Below, in pieces: positions 32,218 to 43,209 of a stretch of 64,000 nt of DNA. The DNA comes from Chrysaora quinquecirrha (Eukaryota; Cnidaria; Scyphozoa; Semaeostomeae; Pelagiidae). Under the pieces are notes generated by a model. The model searched no databases. It was not told where the DNA came from and saw only the letters and a list, made by a program, of their open reading frames with translations. Each line of letters opens with the position of its first letter. Position 1 is the first letter of the stretch. The stretch spans positions 5,511,346-5,575,345 of the forward strand of contig JACTAT010000016.1 of assembly GCA_014526335.1 (NCBI GenBank). Reading direction: 5' to 3'. A program made the position numbers and the translations under genes.

Positions 32218-32994
32218 CATGCATTCCATGCTAATCCATGCCATTCTATGTCATTCCATGCCATTCCATGCCATTACATGCCATTCCATGTCATTCCATG
32301 TCATTCCATGTCATTCCATTACATTCCATGTCATTCCATGCCATTGCATGTCATTCCATGTCATTCTATGCCATTCCATGCCATTCAATGCCATTTCATG
32401 CCATTCCATGCCATTCCATGTCATTCCATTACATTCCATGTCATTCCATGCCATTGCATGTCATTCCATGTCATTCTATGTCATTCCATGCCATTCAATG
32501 CTATTCCATGTCATTCCATGCCATTCCATGTCATTCCATTACATTCCATGTCATTCCATGCAATTCCATGCCATTCCATGTCATTCCATGCCATTCCATG
32601 CTATTCTATGCCATTCCATGCCATTCCATGCCATTCCATTACATTCTATGACATTCCATTACATTCCATGTCATTCCATGCCATTGCATGTCATTCCATG
32701 TCATTCTATGTCATTCTATGCCATTCCATGCCATTCCATGCAATTCCATGCCATTCCATGTCATTCCATATCATTCCATGCCATTCCATGCTATTCCATG
32801 CCATTCCATGCCATTCCATGCCATTCCATTACATTCCATGTCACTCCATGTCATTCCATGCCATTCCATGTCATTCCATGCCATTCCATGCCATTCCATG
32901 TCATTCCATGTCATTCCATGTCATTCCATGCCATTCCATGTCATTCCATGCCATTCCATGTCATTCCATGTCATTCCACTCCATCATTCCATAC
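32218..32994 (-). repeat. Right decamer satellite, GYCATTCCAT
   Basis: About 77 units in the opposite orientation to 29119-29890. The higher-order pattern differs: a block with TTACATTCCATG recurs at intervals of roughly 120 bp. Long plus-strand frames here are artefacts of the repeat. Confidence 0.95.
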
Positions 32995-34005
32995 TCTTTG
33001 TTTTAGAGATAGCCGCAATGTATATGAGAGGGAGAGCCAGCAAAGTATTTGTGCTCCGCAGTGCCTATTCTAAAAAACCACGTTCACAAGACTACAGAAA
33101 TTTAGTAGCAATATGAAATCCTTTATCTGGGGATAGCAACATGGGTACGCAAATGGTCTGATAAACATGGGAAAATCGAACGCGAATAGGGGGTCTTGAA
33201 GCCTTTCCCCAACGGATATTTCATACGATTTTGTCCTTTACGCATTATGGAAACGCCCCTTAGATGGCTGGACAAAAATTTGTTCCTAAAAAGTTTGTGT
33301 ACAATCGATCCTGATTTTGCACTTACATTCTAAGGTCTTTTCCTTATGTTTTTTAATACACAAAATTGCTGACGAATATTTTGAAGGATTTGCAAGGCCG
33401 AGATACGATAAATCTGGCTGTTCTTATCATTGCAACTTAACATTGACTGTGAAAATGGAACCTTTGAATGTGCTCGTCAAACAGGTTTCATCCACATTTA
33501 CCCTCCTTCTTGGCTTGATTTTTCTGACTCTCTTATCTTTCCTGGACATTTTTGCATTGGGCTGGTGCATTGACCGCCAATTCTGAGGTCCCTGTGATAA
33601 GAAAAACATCACCAGAACTCAATAGACAATTCGGATGACACGGCGCTGAGTGGTTTTTTCGCCACTGCAAAATGGTATTGTCTTTTCCTTCAACAATATC
33701 AATCCTATTCTACCCAGCATGACCAGGTTTCTAAAATAACTCAAAACGTGTTAAATTTTAGTAGGTGCTAAAAACTCCAAACTGTAGATAAATCGTTATT
33801 GGAATTCTATTCTAATACATTAGATCACTTGACGTCGAGATGATCATATAAGAGGCCAAAACAAAAAACAGCTGCTAACGCTTATTTCAACAAATCGTAC
33901 ACCAATTGATTTGTCATTTCAAGTACTTTTGATGTATAATATATTCTGTCTTGAATGATGTCAGCAAAAATAAAATGTATGACGTTATTCAAGACAAGCG
34001 GCGCT
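32995..34005. other. No gene recognised
   Basis: An 89-codon frame (33317-33586) has a hydrophobic C-terminal half but no recognised motif or splice context. No paired termini seen. Confidence 0.4.
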
Positions 34006-34009
34006 GCCG

Positions 34010-37000
34010 TTGCTGTCCCTGTGCTTCCGGCTCCGCTGTCAGTCTAACCTCTGTGACGACCATATGCAGAGCGCTATAATGGGCAAAATCATTGTACCAG
34101 ACGTGGTATCAAAACTGACGCTACTTGAATTGCTTAATCGCTGGAGAATCTATATGCACATAATACAGCTTACACAGATGGAATTCCTGCAAGGCCCTCT
34201 CTGACAAGGCTAAAAAGACGCGAAGAAGATCAAAGAAGAATTACTTAAAGAGTTTGAAAACGGAAAACAGAAAAGTGAAATTGCATTTGTCGAATTGAAT
34301 AACCGAAAACGCTAACAAGGTGAGTCTGCTTTTACCCTTTCTTACAAGTTGCTGGAATTGGTCAAACTTGCCTACCCTGACTTTGATGATGAAATTCAAA
34401 AAATGATTGCTAAGGATTATTTTGTGAGGGGTGTTCATCCGAAAATGCAGATTGCTTTGAAAGCTTTACCAAGTTTCGAACAATCGGACATAAATTGTTT
34501 AGCATCGGAAACTACTAGGTTACAGTTGGCCGAAATCCAATATTTTGGTCCCGAAATTACCAATAAATCATGAATGTCAGTGAGCCGACATTGATTGACG
34601 CCATAGCTGATAATATGATTGAAAAGATGAATTCCGTGTCACTTAGAAACAACTGCGCTAGCAACAAAGCGGGGAAAGAAACAGCGTTTGCCAATTACTC
34701 TGACAACAGATTAAGAAATTCAAAAGGTAGAAGACGGGGGCAAATTCGATTTAGTAAGTCAAACACTCTGTTTAATAACAGAAATTCGCCTCAAAGAAAA
34801 TGCCCATCATGCCGCAGTAGCGAACTTTTAGTACACGATTGTCCGACTCAAGAGGACATGACGCTTAGGATAAATCATGCCCAAAGTTCATATGACTATA
34901 TGGCTCGCAAGAACCCGTAAACACTGTAAACGAAAAACTTTCGGCTGTTTTAAACGCAAAGTTAGAAGGATCTCCTACTAATACCTTGTTAGATACGGGG
35001 GAGCTAGTTTTTCACTTTTGAATTTGGGCAGTTTTCAAAAACTCGGTTTAGAATCTAAAATAGAACCCACTGAGCACAAGTTGATTGATTCATCTGGTAA
35101 CAACATGAAACTAATCCGAACAGTAAACGTAAACATATCTTTCCGCGGAAGGCGCAGTCTAATTCAAAATCTCAAAGTGCTTCATGAAAAGACTAACAGA
35201 AATGTTATTTTTGGACGGAATTTTCTAGCAAAATTTGACAAGATTGAGTTTGATTTTCAACACAATTGCAAAAGAATGGGACAAAATTGGTACCAAAGCG
35301 CCAAAATTAACAGCAAACCACAAGTCAGACTACAAAATAAAGTTTCTGTTGAAGGTCGAAAAAAGTGCGCCGTGGCGGTTAAATGTAAAAAAATCGCAAT
35401 TGTTAGCTAATTACTGCTGATTTCAAGCCTGTCACTATCCAAGGATACTCTTGGGTGTATGCAACTCATTGCAGCGTTATGCCTGATATTGAAGGGATGT
35501 TTCAGATTATGTTATTAAATGTAAACCCGCAATCAGTTACTCTTACCTCGCCCAAACATCTTGTTAACCTGATCATTTCTGATAAGATTATTGCTTGTAT
35601 GTAAACTGAAGACGCAATCCAAGACATTTTCGAGGCTGGCATAGTAAAAGGAAATTAATTTTCTAACGACGAAGCAAAACATTTGACCCAATTAATAACG
35701 CAATTTAAAGATGGTTTTGCTTCCTACCTCAAAAAACCGTCAAAGTCAAAATGATGGAACACAGAAGAATAACTGAATGAGCGCAGCTAGTACGCTGAAA
35801 ACCCAGAAGAATTCAATGACAATGACCAAGTGCAGGAAATGCTAGACAGCGATTTGATAAGGCCTTCTTCATCGCCCTGGAACGCACCAATAATTTTGGT
35901 GAAGAAAAAAGATAATACGATGAGTTTTGTTTGTGACTTCGTGGCTTGAATCAAACTACCAAGAAGGATTCGTATCATTTACCACATATACGTGTTTGGT
36001 AAAGGATACGAGGATATGATAGAGAATACTGGAATCCATGGAAGGGGCTACATTCTGGTCAACACTTGTTTTTATATATATATTCGAATAAAAACTTACA
36101 GTACAATCGACCACTACTTACATATACAAATTACTTTACATAGCGAAGACGATACCACGAGGAGCAAAAAGCATGTCTACCTCGTGTCCATTACATAAAA
36201 CAAAAATACATGCAGTTGAATAGGTACATAAAGTTGAACGCAATTTTGTATTTAGGAATTAAAAAAAAAAACATTTATTCAGTTTGAAAGGTAACATAGC
36301 GATAGTTCTGTAATTTTTGGTATATTCCTCTAAGCAAATCGACCAGTACCATGGATAAAGTGCAGGGTTGACAGTAGTATTTGTCTATTTAGATTATCAG
36401 GAAGATTTACATCACCATACAACAACATCTGTACTAATACGTCGTTAGGAAGATTGTTGTATCCAAGTGGTCGTATTAAAGCAAAGACGTCAGCAAGAAG
36501 ATCCCTTCGTGACACCTCAAAAGAGGGGCAGAGCAACAAAAAGTGTTCCGTATCCTCAATGCCATCATTGGCTTCACACATTGGATCTAGCGCATCTCTG
36601 AAATTGTGTTTGAATTTATGAAAATTTAGTTTAGTAAGACCAACTCTAAGTTGTGTAATATGTGATAACCCTATTGGATCATGTATCTTAAAGACGGATT
36701 TTGGCACCAGGCGAATTTTAGACAATAGTTTGGTCTTATAAACGGCAATAGAGGGTGCAAGTATTATTTCGGGTTCAAGATTGTTCCACTCAAAAAGGCA
36801 GTGAGGATAGAAGCTAGACTTATATTTATTTGTCTTTGTCCTTAGTAGCCAAATCACATTCTCATTGCAAAGTCAACACTTGATGCTGCGTCGGTCTATT
36901 GGTCGATGTCTTTAGCTGAATGAACTGCTTTTTCCGTGCTAAGGGGGAAATACGAATTCAATGTCACTCCTTACAGGCTTCGCAATGCTGGAGCCTCCCA

Positions 37001-37190
37001 CCAGCGCATTGTGGACATTACCCTTCCTGACTTACAATCGGATAGAATCTTAGCATATATAGATGATATAGTAATTTTCAGCAAAATGTTTGAAGAACAT
37101 TAAAGAATTTAAAAAAAATTTTATCCAATGTCTCCGTGCTTCTAGTGTATCATTAAAATTGTGGACATGTGTTTTTGCTCATGAGAAAGT
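34010..37190 (+). pseudogene. Gypsy element II, degraded gag-PR-RT split by a LINE
   Basis: gag: 34,010-34,920, with an ALSDKAKKD motif near 34,200 and the FDDEIQKMIAKDYFVRG capsid-type region. It ends in a CCHC-like CPSC...HDC cluster (about 34,800-34,850). Protease: D-T-G at about 34,992, then NVIFGRNFLAKFD (about 35,200). RT first half: IRPSSSPWNAPIILVKKKD and CDFRGLN (35,850-35,996). RT second half: 36,866-37,190, with a Y-I-D-D catalytic box near 37,060. Many stops and shifts occur. The halves are separated by the LINE at 35,997-36,865. No LTRs found. Confidence 0.85.
35997..36865 (-). mobile_element. 5'-truncated non-LTR retrotransposon (LINE) fragment
   Basis: Minus strand. A 175-codon open frame (36857-36330) is the C-terminus of a LINE ORF2 downstream of RT, with the typical Cys/His cluster ending EDTEHFLLLCPSF and then a short helical tail. 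About 330 bp of 3' UTR-like sequence follow. It interrupts the gypsy II RT between its NxxTKKDSY...PHIR part and its TLDAASVYWSM part, so it inserted after the gypsy. The undamaged frame suggests it is younger than its target. Confidence 0.8.
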
Positions 37191-37649
37191 CAGAGTCCAG
37201 AAAAGTTCTCAAACTCCCTCCGGCCGGCTAAGTCGTACTGAGAAACCTTGCTCACGATCTATTGAAAAAAATGGGCGTGGTTCGAAAATAAGGATGTGGT
37301 TCTATTCAATGATTAATCAGACTATGCCTTGCTACAAATGGTAACACAACTAAATGAATTAAAAGTACAATTTACTGTTTAACTGATATAACATTGTTCT
37401 TATTTCCCATATACTTACAAGGGATTCAAACTTGTGGGGCTTTTAAGTCGAAAATTGCAGCATAAGATATATATTTGTTTAAATCTGAAAACTAAGAAAT
37501 GAACAAAACAATGAACATGGACAAAAACTAAACTATCAGATATAAAACATGTCCGTTTAAGTGTAATATTTGTAACTAAAACCAAGGCACACGACCAGAC
37601 TGTCCTTTCAATCTCGATATTACAATTGATTCTGGCTTATTTGCTCGGG
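37191..37649. other. No gene recognised
   Basis: It starts with a possible continuation of the gypsy RT thumb (FAHEKV), then AT-rich sequence without motifs. Confidence 0.4.
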
Positions 37650-37652
37650 TTA

Positions 37653-38416
37653 TGAAATGCCAATTTTTTTCCCACCAAAATGTCTGTCCAGAAAAGACTC
37701 GAGAAGATCATCCGCAGCGGATAGGGGTGGGCCATTCCAATGAATCATGGCTTCTTCACCAACTACTTTCACGTCTAAACCTCTTCTCTTATCACTGTGC
37801 ATATCAATTATACTGCCCATGGATTCAGCAAAAGATTCCACATGAGTTTTAAGAGCACATCTGAGAAACATATGAAGAAATTCTTCAATGCCTCTGTATA
37901 AAACGTCGTTTCTTAAAAACACATGCAGGACTTTAGAAGTAACTATTCGTTTTGGCTCTTCTGGCTTCAGTCGCTTTGGACAATTTGTTACTTTTGCTGC
38001 TTCAGGAGCTTTGCAAAGCTTTGAACATGTATGCATCTGATAAATGAGACGTGAATCTTCTAAGCCATTGTACCTTTTTTCTTGTAGACCACTTGAAAGG
38101 ACATCTAGAAACCTTTGCTTGAAAACTTCATATTGTAAAAGTATTGCTGCTTGTTGTTCACTCGTGATTCCTGCTAAATACATAATATTTTTCAATGTGC
38201 TTGCAAATCAAAACTAATTTGTTGCGAAGACGTGAAAAATAATTGCAGATCAAAACAGTTGGCCATATCATTCACGATGAAGCTTGGGTAGGGATGATCA
38301 TTATTTTTTAGGACGCGTTTTTCCATTGCTTCTGCATAGTTAGTGGCTAGACTTCTTAGCCAGTTTTGGATCGTCACAAAATCATTTAATTTTCCAAGAT
38401 AATCCTGAGAACGCAA
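37653..38416 (-). pseudogene. hAT/KIAA1586-like protein fragment, frameshifted
   Basis: Two minus-strand frames read as one protein with a shift near 38,195: 38,416-38,192 (NWLRSLATNYAEAMEKRV, PSFIVNDMANCFD) and 38,195-37,650. The second frame contains RLIYQMHTCSKLC, FAESMGSIIDMHSDKRRGLD, MIHWNGPPLSAADDL and FGGKK. The ESMGS...D.H..K.RGLD...EA.IHWNGPP pattern resembles the C-terminal part of invertebrate KIAA1586-like or hAT-derived proteins (from memory of the family, not searched). It is a fragment: no start, Zn-finger or full catalytic core is seen. It lies exactly between two gypsy pieces on the other strand, probably because of insertion or rearrangement. Confidence 0.5.
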
Positions 38417-38429
38417 ATCTTAAATGTGG

Positions 38430-39140
38430 ATGCAGTCACTTTCTTTGATCACTGAAATTTACGGACATCTTTGCCGAAATCCCAAAGAAACCAAACCAAC
38501 TCTTGTTTCAAATATGCAACAACGTATCATTACAGACAATGTGCAGCCTGTACATCGCAAACCTTACCGTATTCCGCATGCCTGGTACAAAGAAACTGAA
38601 CAACAAATATCCGAAATGCTGCAAAACAACATCATTTGGCCTTCTTCCTCCCCCTGGAATGCCCTTGTAATACTCGTAAGAAAAAAGGACAGCTCAATGC
38701 GTTTCATGTGTGACTTTCGGGGCCTCAACGATATCACGAAAAAGGATTCATATCCGCTGCCCCATATCAGGGATGTCTTAGACAAAATGCACAGGACTGA
38801 AAATTGGACAACATTAGATGCAGCATCTTTATATTGGTCGATGCCCCTGGCTGAAGTCGATAAAGAAAAAAACATCCTCTTCTGTGCCGCACGGCAAGTT
38901 TGAATTCAATGTCACCCCGTTTTGACTGTGTAATGCAGGGGCCTCATATCAGAGATTAATGTACATAACATTATCAGGACTCGCCTCTGATCGTATCCTA
39001 GGCTATATGGACGACATTGTCATATTTATGTCACATATAAATATTAAACAAGTTTTCTACAGACTACGAGCTTCTAGTATATCCTTAAAAATATCCAAAT
39101 GCGTTTTTGCAACTGGGCGGTTGGATTACTGCTGAAAGTG
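38430..39140 (+). pseudogene. Gypsy element IIb, RT fragment
   Basis: A separate copy of a gypsy related to element II. The frame 38424-38903 has VHRKPYRIPHAW, WPSSSPWNALVILVRKKD, CDFRGLNDITKKDSYPLPHIRD and TLDAASLYWSMPLAE. It then shifts, with NAGASYQRLM and a Y-M-D-D box near 39,008. Homology stops near 39,140 inside the thumb. No LTR, gag or integrase. Confidence 0.85.
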
Positions 39141-40380
39141 TCAAGCTACTCGAGGTTTTTAAGCGCTTTTCAAAGTGACGAAATGCAGGTAAGCATCTTG
39201 AAAACTTTGGTTTTGCCTAAGAGCAGTTAGGCCAACTATTTATTTGCCTAATACGTAGCAGTACTACTTTTCACAACCAGCAGACTTTGGTGTGCACAGT
39301 TGCAGAGGTCGCAGGTCGAAGTGTCAGTTTGTTGCGTTTTGTTTTGCCTGAATATCAGTAGCTACTGCTTTTGTTTTCTTGTGCAACTAACTAACTAACT
39401 AACAAACTGACTACTAGGTATCGAACTAGTGTGGCAGGGCAACGTTGCAAATTAATTATCACGTAGGGCCTACCTACGTTTTGGCTACGCCCTCACACAC
39501 AATGAATATCGCGTATCAGTCTAGGGCGCATTTGTTGGTTGTTCCGAGAAAATCACGACGAGAAAATACTTCTGTTTGCACCTCTGATCAATGTGCACAA
39601 TTGTCAACAGCGATTCATGACAAGTTCCTTACGCTACTTATACCTGTGTGAAAAGCGAGTGACTTTCTTTTAGTTGAGGCAGTCGACACGGCTAAGCAAC
39701 GTTTTGCACTCTCAAACATTATCGGAAGGAAATTTAAGGCAAAAATTCTACTTGTCTTTTGCACGCTGGGGCCTAGTTCTAAAAGGCCTTCAATTTCGAC
39801 CCTGCTCTACTGCAAATTACTTAAAAGTTTCTAAAGTGATTCCTGGAAAAGTTCATCTTATGAAAACCTTGAGTTAGCTACCTATACCACGCAAGGTTTC
39901 TTAGATTTAATCCAAAGCGTCCACTAACTCTAGGTTTCTTGTAAATTTCTTATGAAGAAACAGCCTGCAAAGGAGAAGAGCAGGCTGTTTAACTGGGGCA
40001 AGTCACCGTGGCCAATCAAGCGTGGTCCCATTAGGGATCCATGAACCAATCAAAGATTCTCGCGTTTTACAAATGCACTTTTTTGCACATGTGACTTGGC
40101 CCTTGTTAAGAACAATAGAGAACTAAAGCAAGAGCTCTGCTACTTATTTAAAAAAGAGTGCTCATCTGCCATCCTTGCTCTCTCTCTCTCACTTTATTCT
40201 TCTTCTCGCTCTGGTGTTCTTCTTCTTGCTTTGGCTTCTTCCTTTGCGTCTTCTTCTTCTTTTGCTTCTACTTCTTGCTTCATCTTCTTGTTTGACTGAA
40301 TTCTCTGCTGAACTCTGCCCTTTATATATACAAAAATCGCACCCCAAAGCCCACACACGAGAAAAAAACATTTTCTAACA
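39141..40380. other. No gene recognised; CT-rich tract
   Basis: Includes a pyrimidine-rich stretch (40,170-40,290, TTCTTC and CTCTCT runs). That stretch opens artefactual frames rich in Ser/Leu on plus and Arg/Lys/Glu on minus. No paired ends or motifs. Confidence 0.4.
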
Positions 40381-40602
40381 GTTTTCAAAAAGCAATCAGC
40401 AACCCCCAGGTTCGAGCCTCATTCAAAAGTACATCTTGCATTGTCTCTTTCACTCGCGCATTTCACTGGCTCAATAAAAAAACCTTTGCACAGAGTTTTC
40501 AATAAGCAATTTGCCACCTACAGGTACGAACCCTATTCAAAAGTACATCTTTCATTGTCTCTGTGCATCGGCTTATTTCGCTGGCTAATTGCAGTCTGTT
40601 GT
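40381..40602 (+). repeat. 114-bp tandem duplication
   Basis: Two diverged copies beginning GTTTTCAAAAAGCAATCAGC (40381) and GTTTTCAATAAGCAATTTGC (40495). Both contain ATTCAAAAGTACATCTT and ATTGTCTCT. Confidence 0.8.
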
Positions 40603-40927
40603 TCACCTAGGCTCTTCAATCTACATGTGCTGAGGCGGATCGAGTTTCGAAAAAAACACGGGACGAAAAATAAACAAGTTTTCTTGCAAACTCCTTGGTA
40701 AGTTAATAGTTTAGTTTCTTGTTTGCGAGGGCGATTGTTTTTGCACATATTATCCCACAGCCCAGCAAAACTAACCTGCCCCAAACCTACACCAACATTG
40801 TAAACAACCCTTTTCAATAGCTAAGATATCTAATTCCTAAAATCTAGCTACAACTTTTCAACCTCAATTCAGAATTTCAAACGCCAACATATTTTCACTG
40901 TTTTTTCACAATGTTTAAATTTATTTA

Positions 40928-41755
40928 TTACTGTTTCACGACTGTACCGCAACTCCCCACACTGCGCTCTACCTGTTAGCATCGAAAAACCCCGAGTATC
41001 ATTTTTTGTCCTTGGCTGATTTTCTTGTGCAAATACTAGCTACTGCAACCTAGTTCTACTATAGCTACTACTCTATTTTTTAATCACAGTTATTCTTATG
41101 TCAAGCTCCCAATCCTATCTCCCTCTTATCTTCACAACCTCTAGTAACTAGCTGTATTTCGTTCACTCACTCCTGGTCTTCTACAGCAAACCCTGTTCAC
41201 TTTGTTTACTGTATTACTGTTTCACGACTGTACCGCAAGTCGCCACGTCGCGCCCTACCTGCTAGCATCGAAAAACCCCGAGTGTCATTTTTTGTCCTTG
41301 GCTGGGTTTCTTGTGCAAATACGAGCTACTGCAACCTAGTTCTACTATAGCTACTACTCTATTTTTTAATCACAGTTATTCTTACGTCAAGCTCCCAATC
41401 CTATCTCCCTCTTATCTTCACAACCTCTAGTAACTAGCTGTATTTCGTTCACTCACTCCTGGTCTTCTACAGCAAACCCTGTTCACTTTGTTTACTGTAT
41501 TACTGTTTCACGACTGTACCGCAACTCGCCACGTCGCGCCCTACCTGCTAGCATCGAAAAACCCTGAGTGTCATTTTTTGTCCTTGGCTGGGTTTCTTGT
41601 GCAAATACTAGCTACTCCAACCTAGTTCTACTATAGCTACTACTCTATTTTTTAATCACAGTTATTCTTATGTCAAGCTCCCAATCCTATCTCCCTCTTA
41701 TCTTCACAACCTCTAGTAACTAGCTGTATTTCGTTCACTCACTCCTGGTCTTCTA
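40928..41755 (+). repeat. 286-bp tandem repeat, 2.9 copies
   Basis: Copies start at 40928, 41214 and 41500 (TTACTGTTTCACGACTGTACC). Identity is very high: only a few substitutions such as CCCCACACTGCGC against GCCACGTCGCGC. Each unit ends with CACTCACTCCTGGTCTTCTA, which looks like a splice acceptor. The last copy runs into TAG-GAACATATC and a 95-bp stretch closed by a consensus GTAAGT donor (about 41,850), so it could flank a non-coding exon. No ORF. Confidence 0.92.
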
Positions 41756-42148
41756 GGAACATATCAACGCAACCTGAGACAGCGAAGTGCTCCGAGGGGA
41801 CATGAGATATCTCAAAGAAGTCGGGAATTTAAGAATTCATCTTGGTAAGTAATGTCAGCCATACTCATTATCAGTAATATTACCACAGGTAAAATTTTTT
41901 AACAAACCCTGGATGAGAAACCATGGTCTTTGAATGTCAAAAAATTTAGAAAGTCCTATGTTTACATAAGAAAGTGTTCCTCTATGTTCTTACTACAATA
42001 TATCTTTTTCAAGTTCTTACTGTCAATTTGAGAGAAACGTATGTACGGTTCTTGTCTTTGCTTATTTCCCTACTACCGACGAGCCTTCAACGGTTCAGAA
42101 CGGGAGCAGGTTCACACTGGCGCGAGCTCTTGGTAAAACTGCCAAGTC

Positions 42149-42345
42149 TTTCGCTCGTCATCTCCGGTTTGTTCGGATTTCGGACTCTCTGGAAATGACT
42201 TCACAATGCACGTGTCACTGATGTGTCACGACCAATCAACAGCTTTTCGCTCGTCATCTCCGGTTTGTTCGGATTTCGGACTTTCTGGAAATGACTTCAC
42301 AATGCATGTGTCACTGATGAATGTAACGATCAATCAACAGCTTTT
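42149..42345 (+). repeat. 96-bp tandem duplication
   Basis: Two copies of TCGCTCGTCATCTCCGGTTT...CAATCAACAGCTTT starting at 42,151 and 42,247, nearly identical over the first 70 bp. Confidence 0.88.
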
Positions 42346-42939
42346 CATGCACAAGGCAACAATGTTCAACAGCGCATGAAGACATGCATGAACTCATCCC
42401 ATTTTCACGGCCATAATGGGCAATCTGCAGTTTTGTGTGCTCCATTCTTCGCTTAATTGCTTCGGCAGACTGACCTTTTATCATCATGTAAATTTGCTGG
42501 CTCAGTCCAGTGTGGAATTTAATAATTGTAAACATGGAAATCTATTTTTTCCAGATTGCTGACCCAAGAGAAGCAGAAAGAAGACCATACTGTAGCCTTA
42601 TAGACTTTCCAGACTGACCGTAATACCCTTTTTGCTGTGTAGAATTACTTTTACGTTTCATATTAACAGTGCTAGTTTTCTCCTATTGTCATGGCTAATA
42701 TTATTGTTACTATTTTTATCATAACTTTCAGCTGAATTGATACTGTTGCTTCTCACACCTTTTATCAGTTGCACCTCACATGGCTAGAAGGAGCAAGGGC
42801 CAATTCACTCCTACCAAATCTCGTACAATCCCTGCTTTCAACCTATTTGTTTTCATGGAAATCCCTTTGTTTTCACCGAAATTCCGTACGTCCTTTGAAG
42901 AAGTGAAATACCCCTTGCTTTTTACCCTTGCAATTGCAA

Positions 42940-43178
42940 CCTCGTTGCATCTCACAGGGCCAAAGGGGGATACTTTTGACCATTGCACTTGCTATCTGTT
43001 GCGTTGCACAGGGCTACAAGGAGGGTACATTCGACCGTTGCACTTGCTATCTGTTGCGTTGCACAGGGCTACGAGGAGGGTACTTTGATCATTGCACTTA
43101 CTATCTGTTGCGTTGCACAGGGCTACAAGGAGGGTACTTTTGATCATTGCACTTACTATCTGTTGCGTTGCACAGGGG
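42940..43178 (+). repeat. 54-bp tandem repeat, about 4 copies
   Basis: The unit CTATCTGTTGCGTTGCACAG plus GGCTACAAGGAGGGTAC and CATTGCACTT starts at 42,993, 43,047, 43,101 and 43,156. It opens short ORFs in several frames that are periodicity artefacts. It lies just 3' of the tyrosine-recombinase gene's C-terminal coding sequence. Confidence 0.9.
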
Positions 43179-43209
43179 GGGTCCTGTTTAAAGTGCGCAT
43201 TTGTGTGGA

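Larger units (their letters stand above)
29119..32994. mobile_element. Foldback-type element 2 with decamer-satellite arms
   Basis: A 3.88-kb inverted structure. The outer ends are GTATGGAATGA (29119) and TCATTCCATAC (to 32994). Each arm is about 0.78 kb of a 10-bp tandem repeat (ATGGAATGRC on the left, its complement on the right) followed by about 0.45 kb of unique sequence that is also inverted (29,890-30,345 against 31,755-32,218, roughly 85-90% alike by eye). The spacer is about 1.4 kb and includes a 657-bp hAT MITE. No transposase ORF remains. The plan matches the known organisation of Drosophila FB elements (inverted arms of short tandem repeats). Whether it moves as a unit is inference, and no target duplication was identified. 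Confidence 0.8.

Noticed and set aside
29119..32994. CRISPR-like or telomere-like array
   Set aside because: No spacers, the unit is a contiguous 10-mer, and the arrays are inverted around unique DNA. The organism is clearly eukaryotic.
32164..33116. Plus-strand ORFs of 137-286 codons over the right decamer array
   Set aside because: Same periodicity artefact as the left arm, in inverted orientation.
40096..40388. Leu/Ser-rich and Arg/Lys-rich ORFs
   Set aside because: Products of a pyrimidine-rich low-complexity tract read on its two strands.
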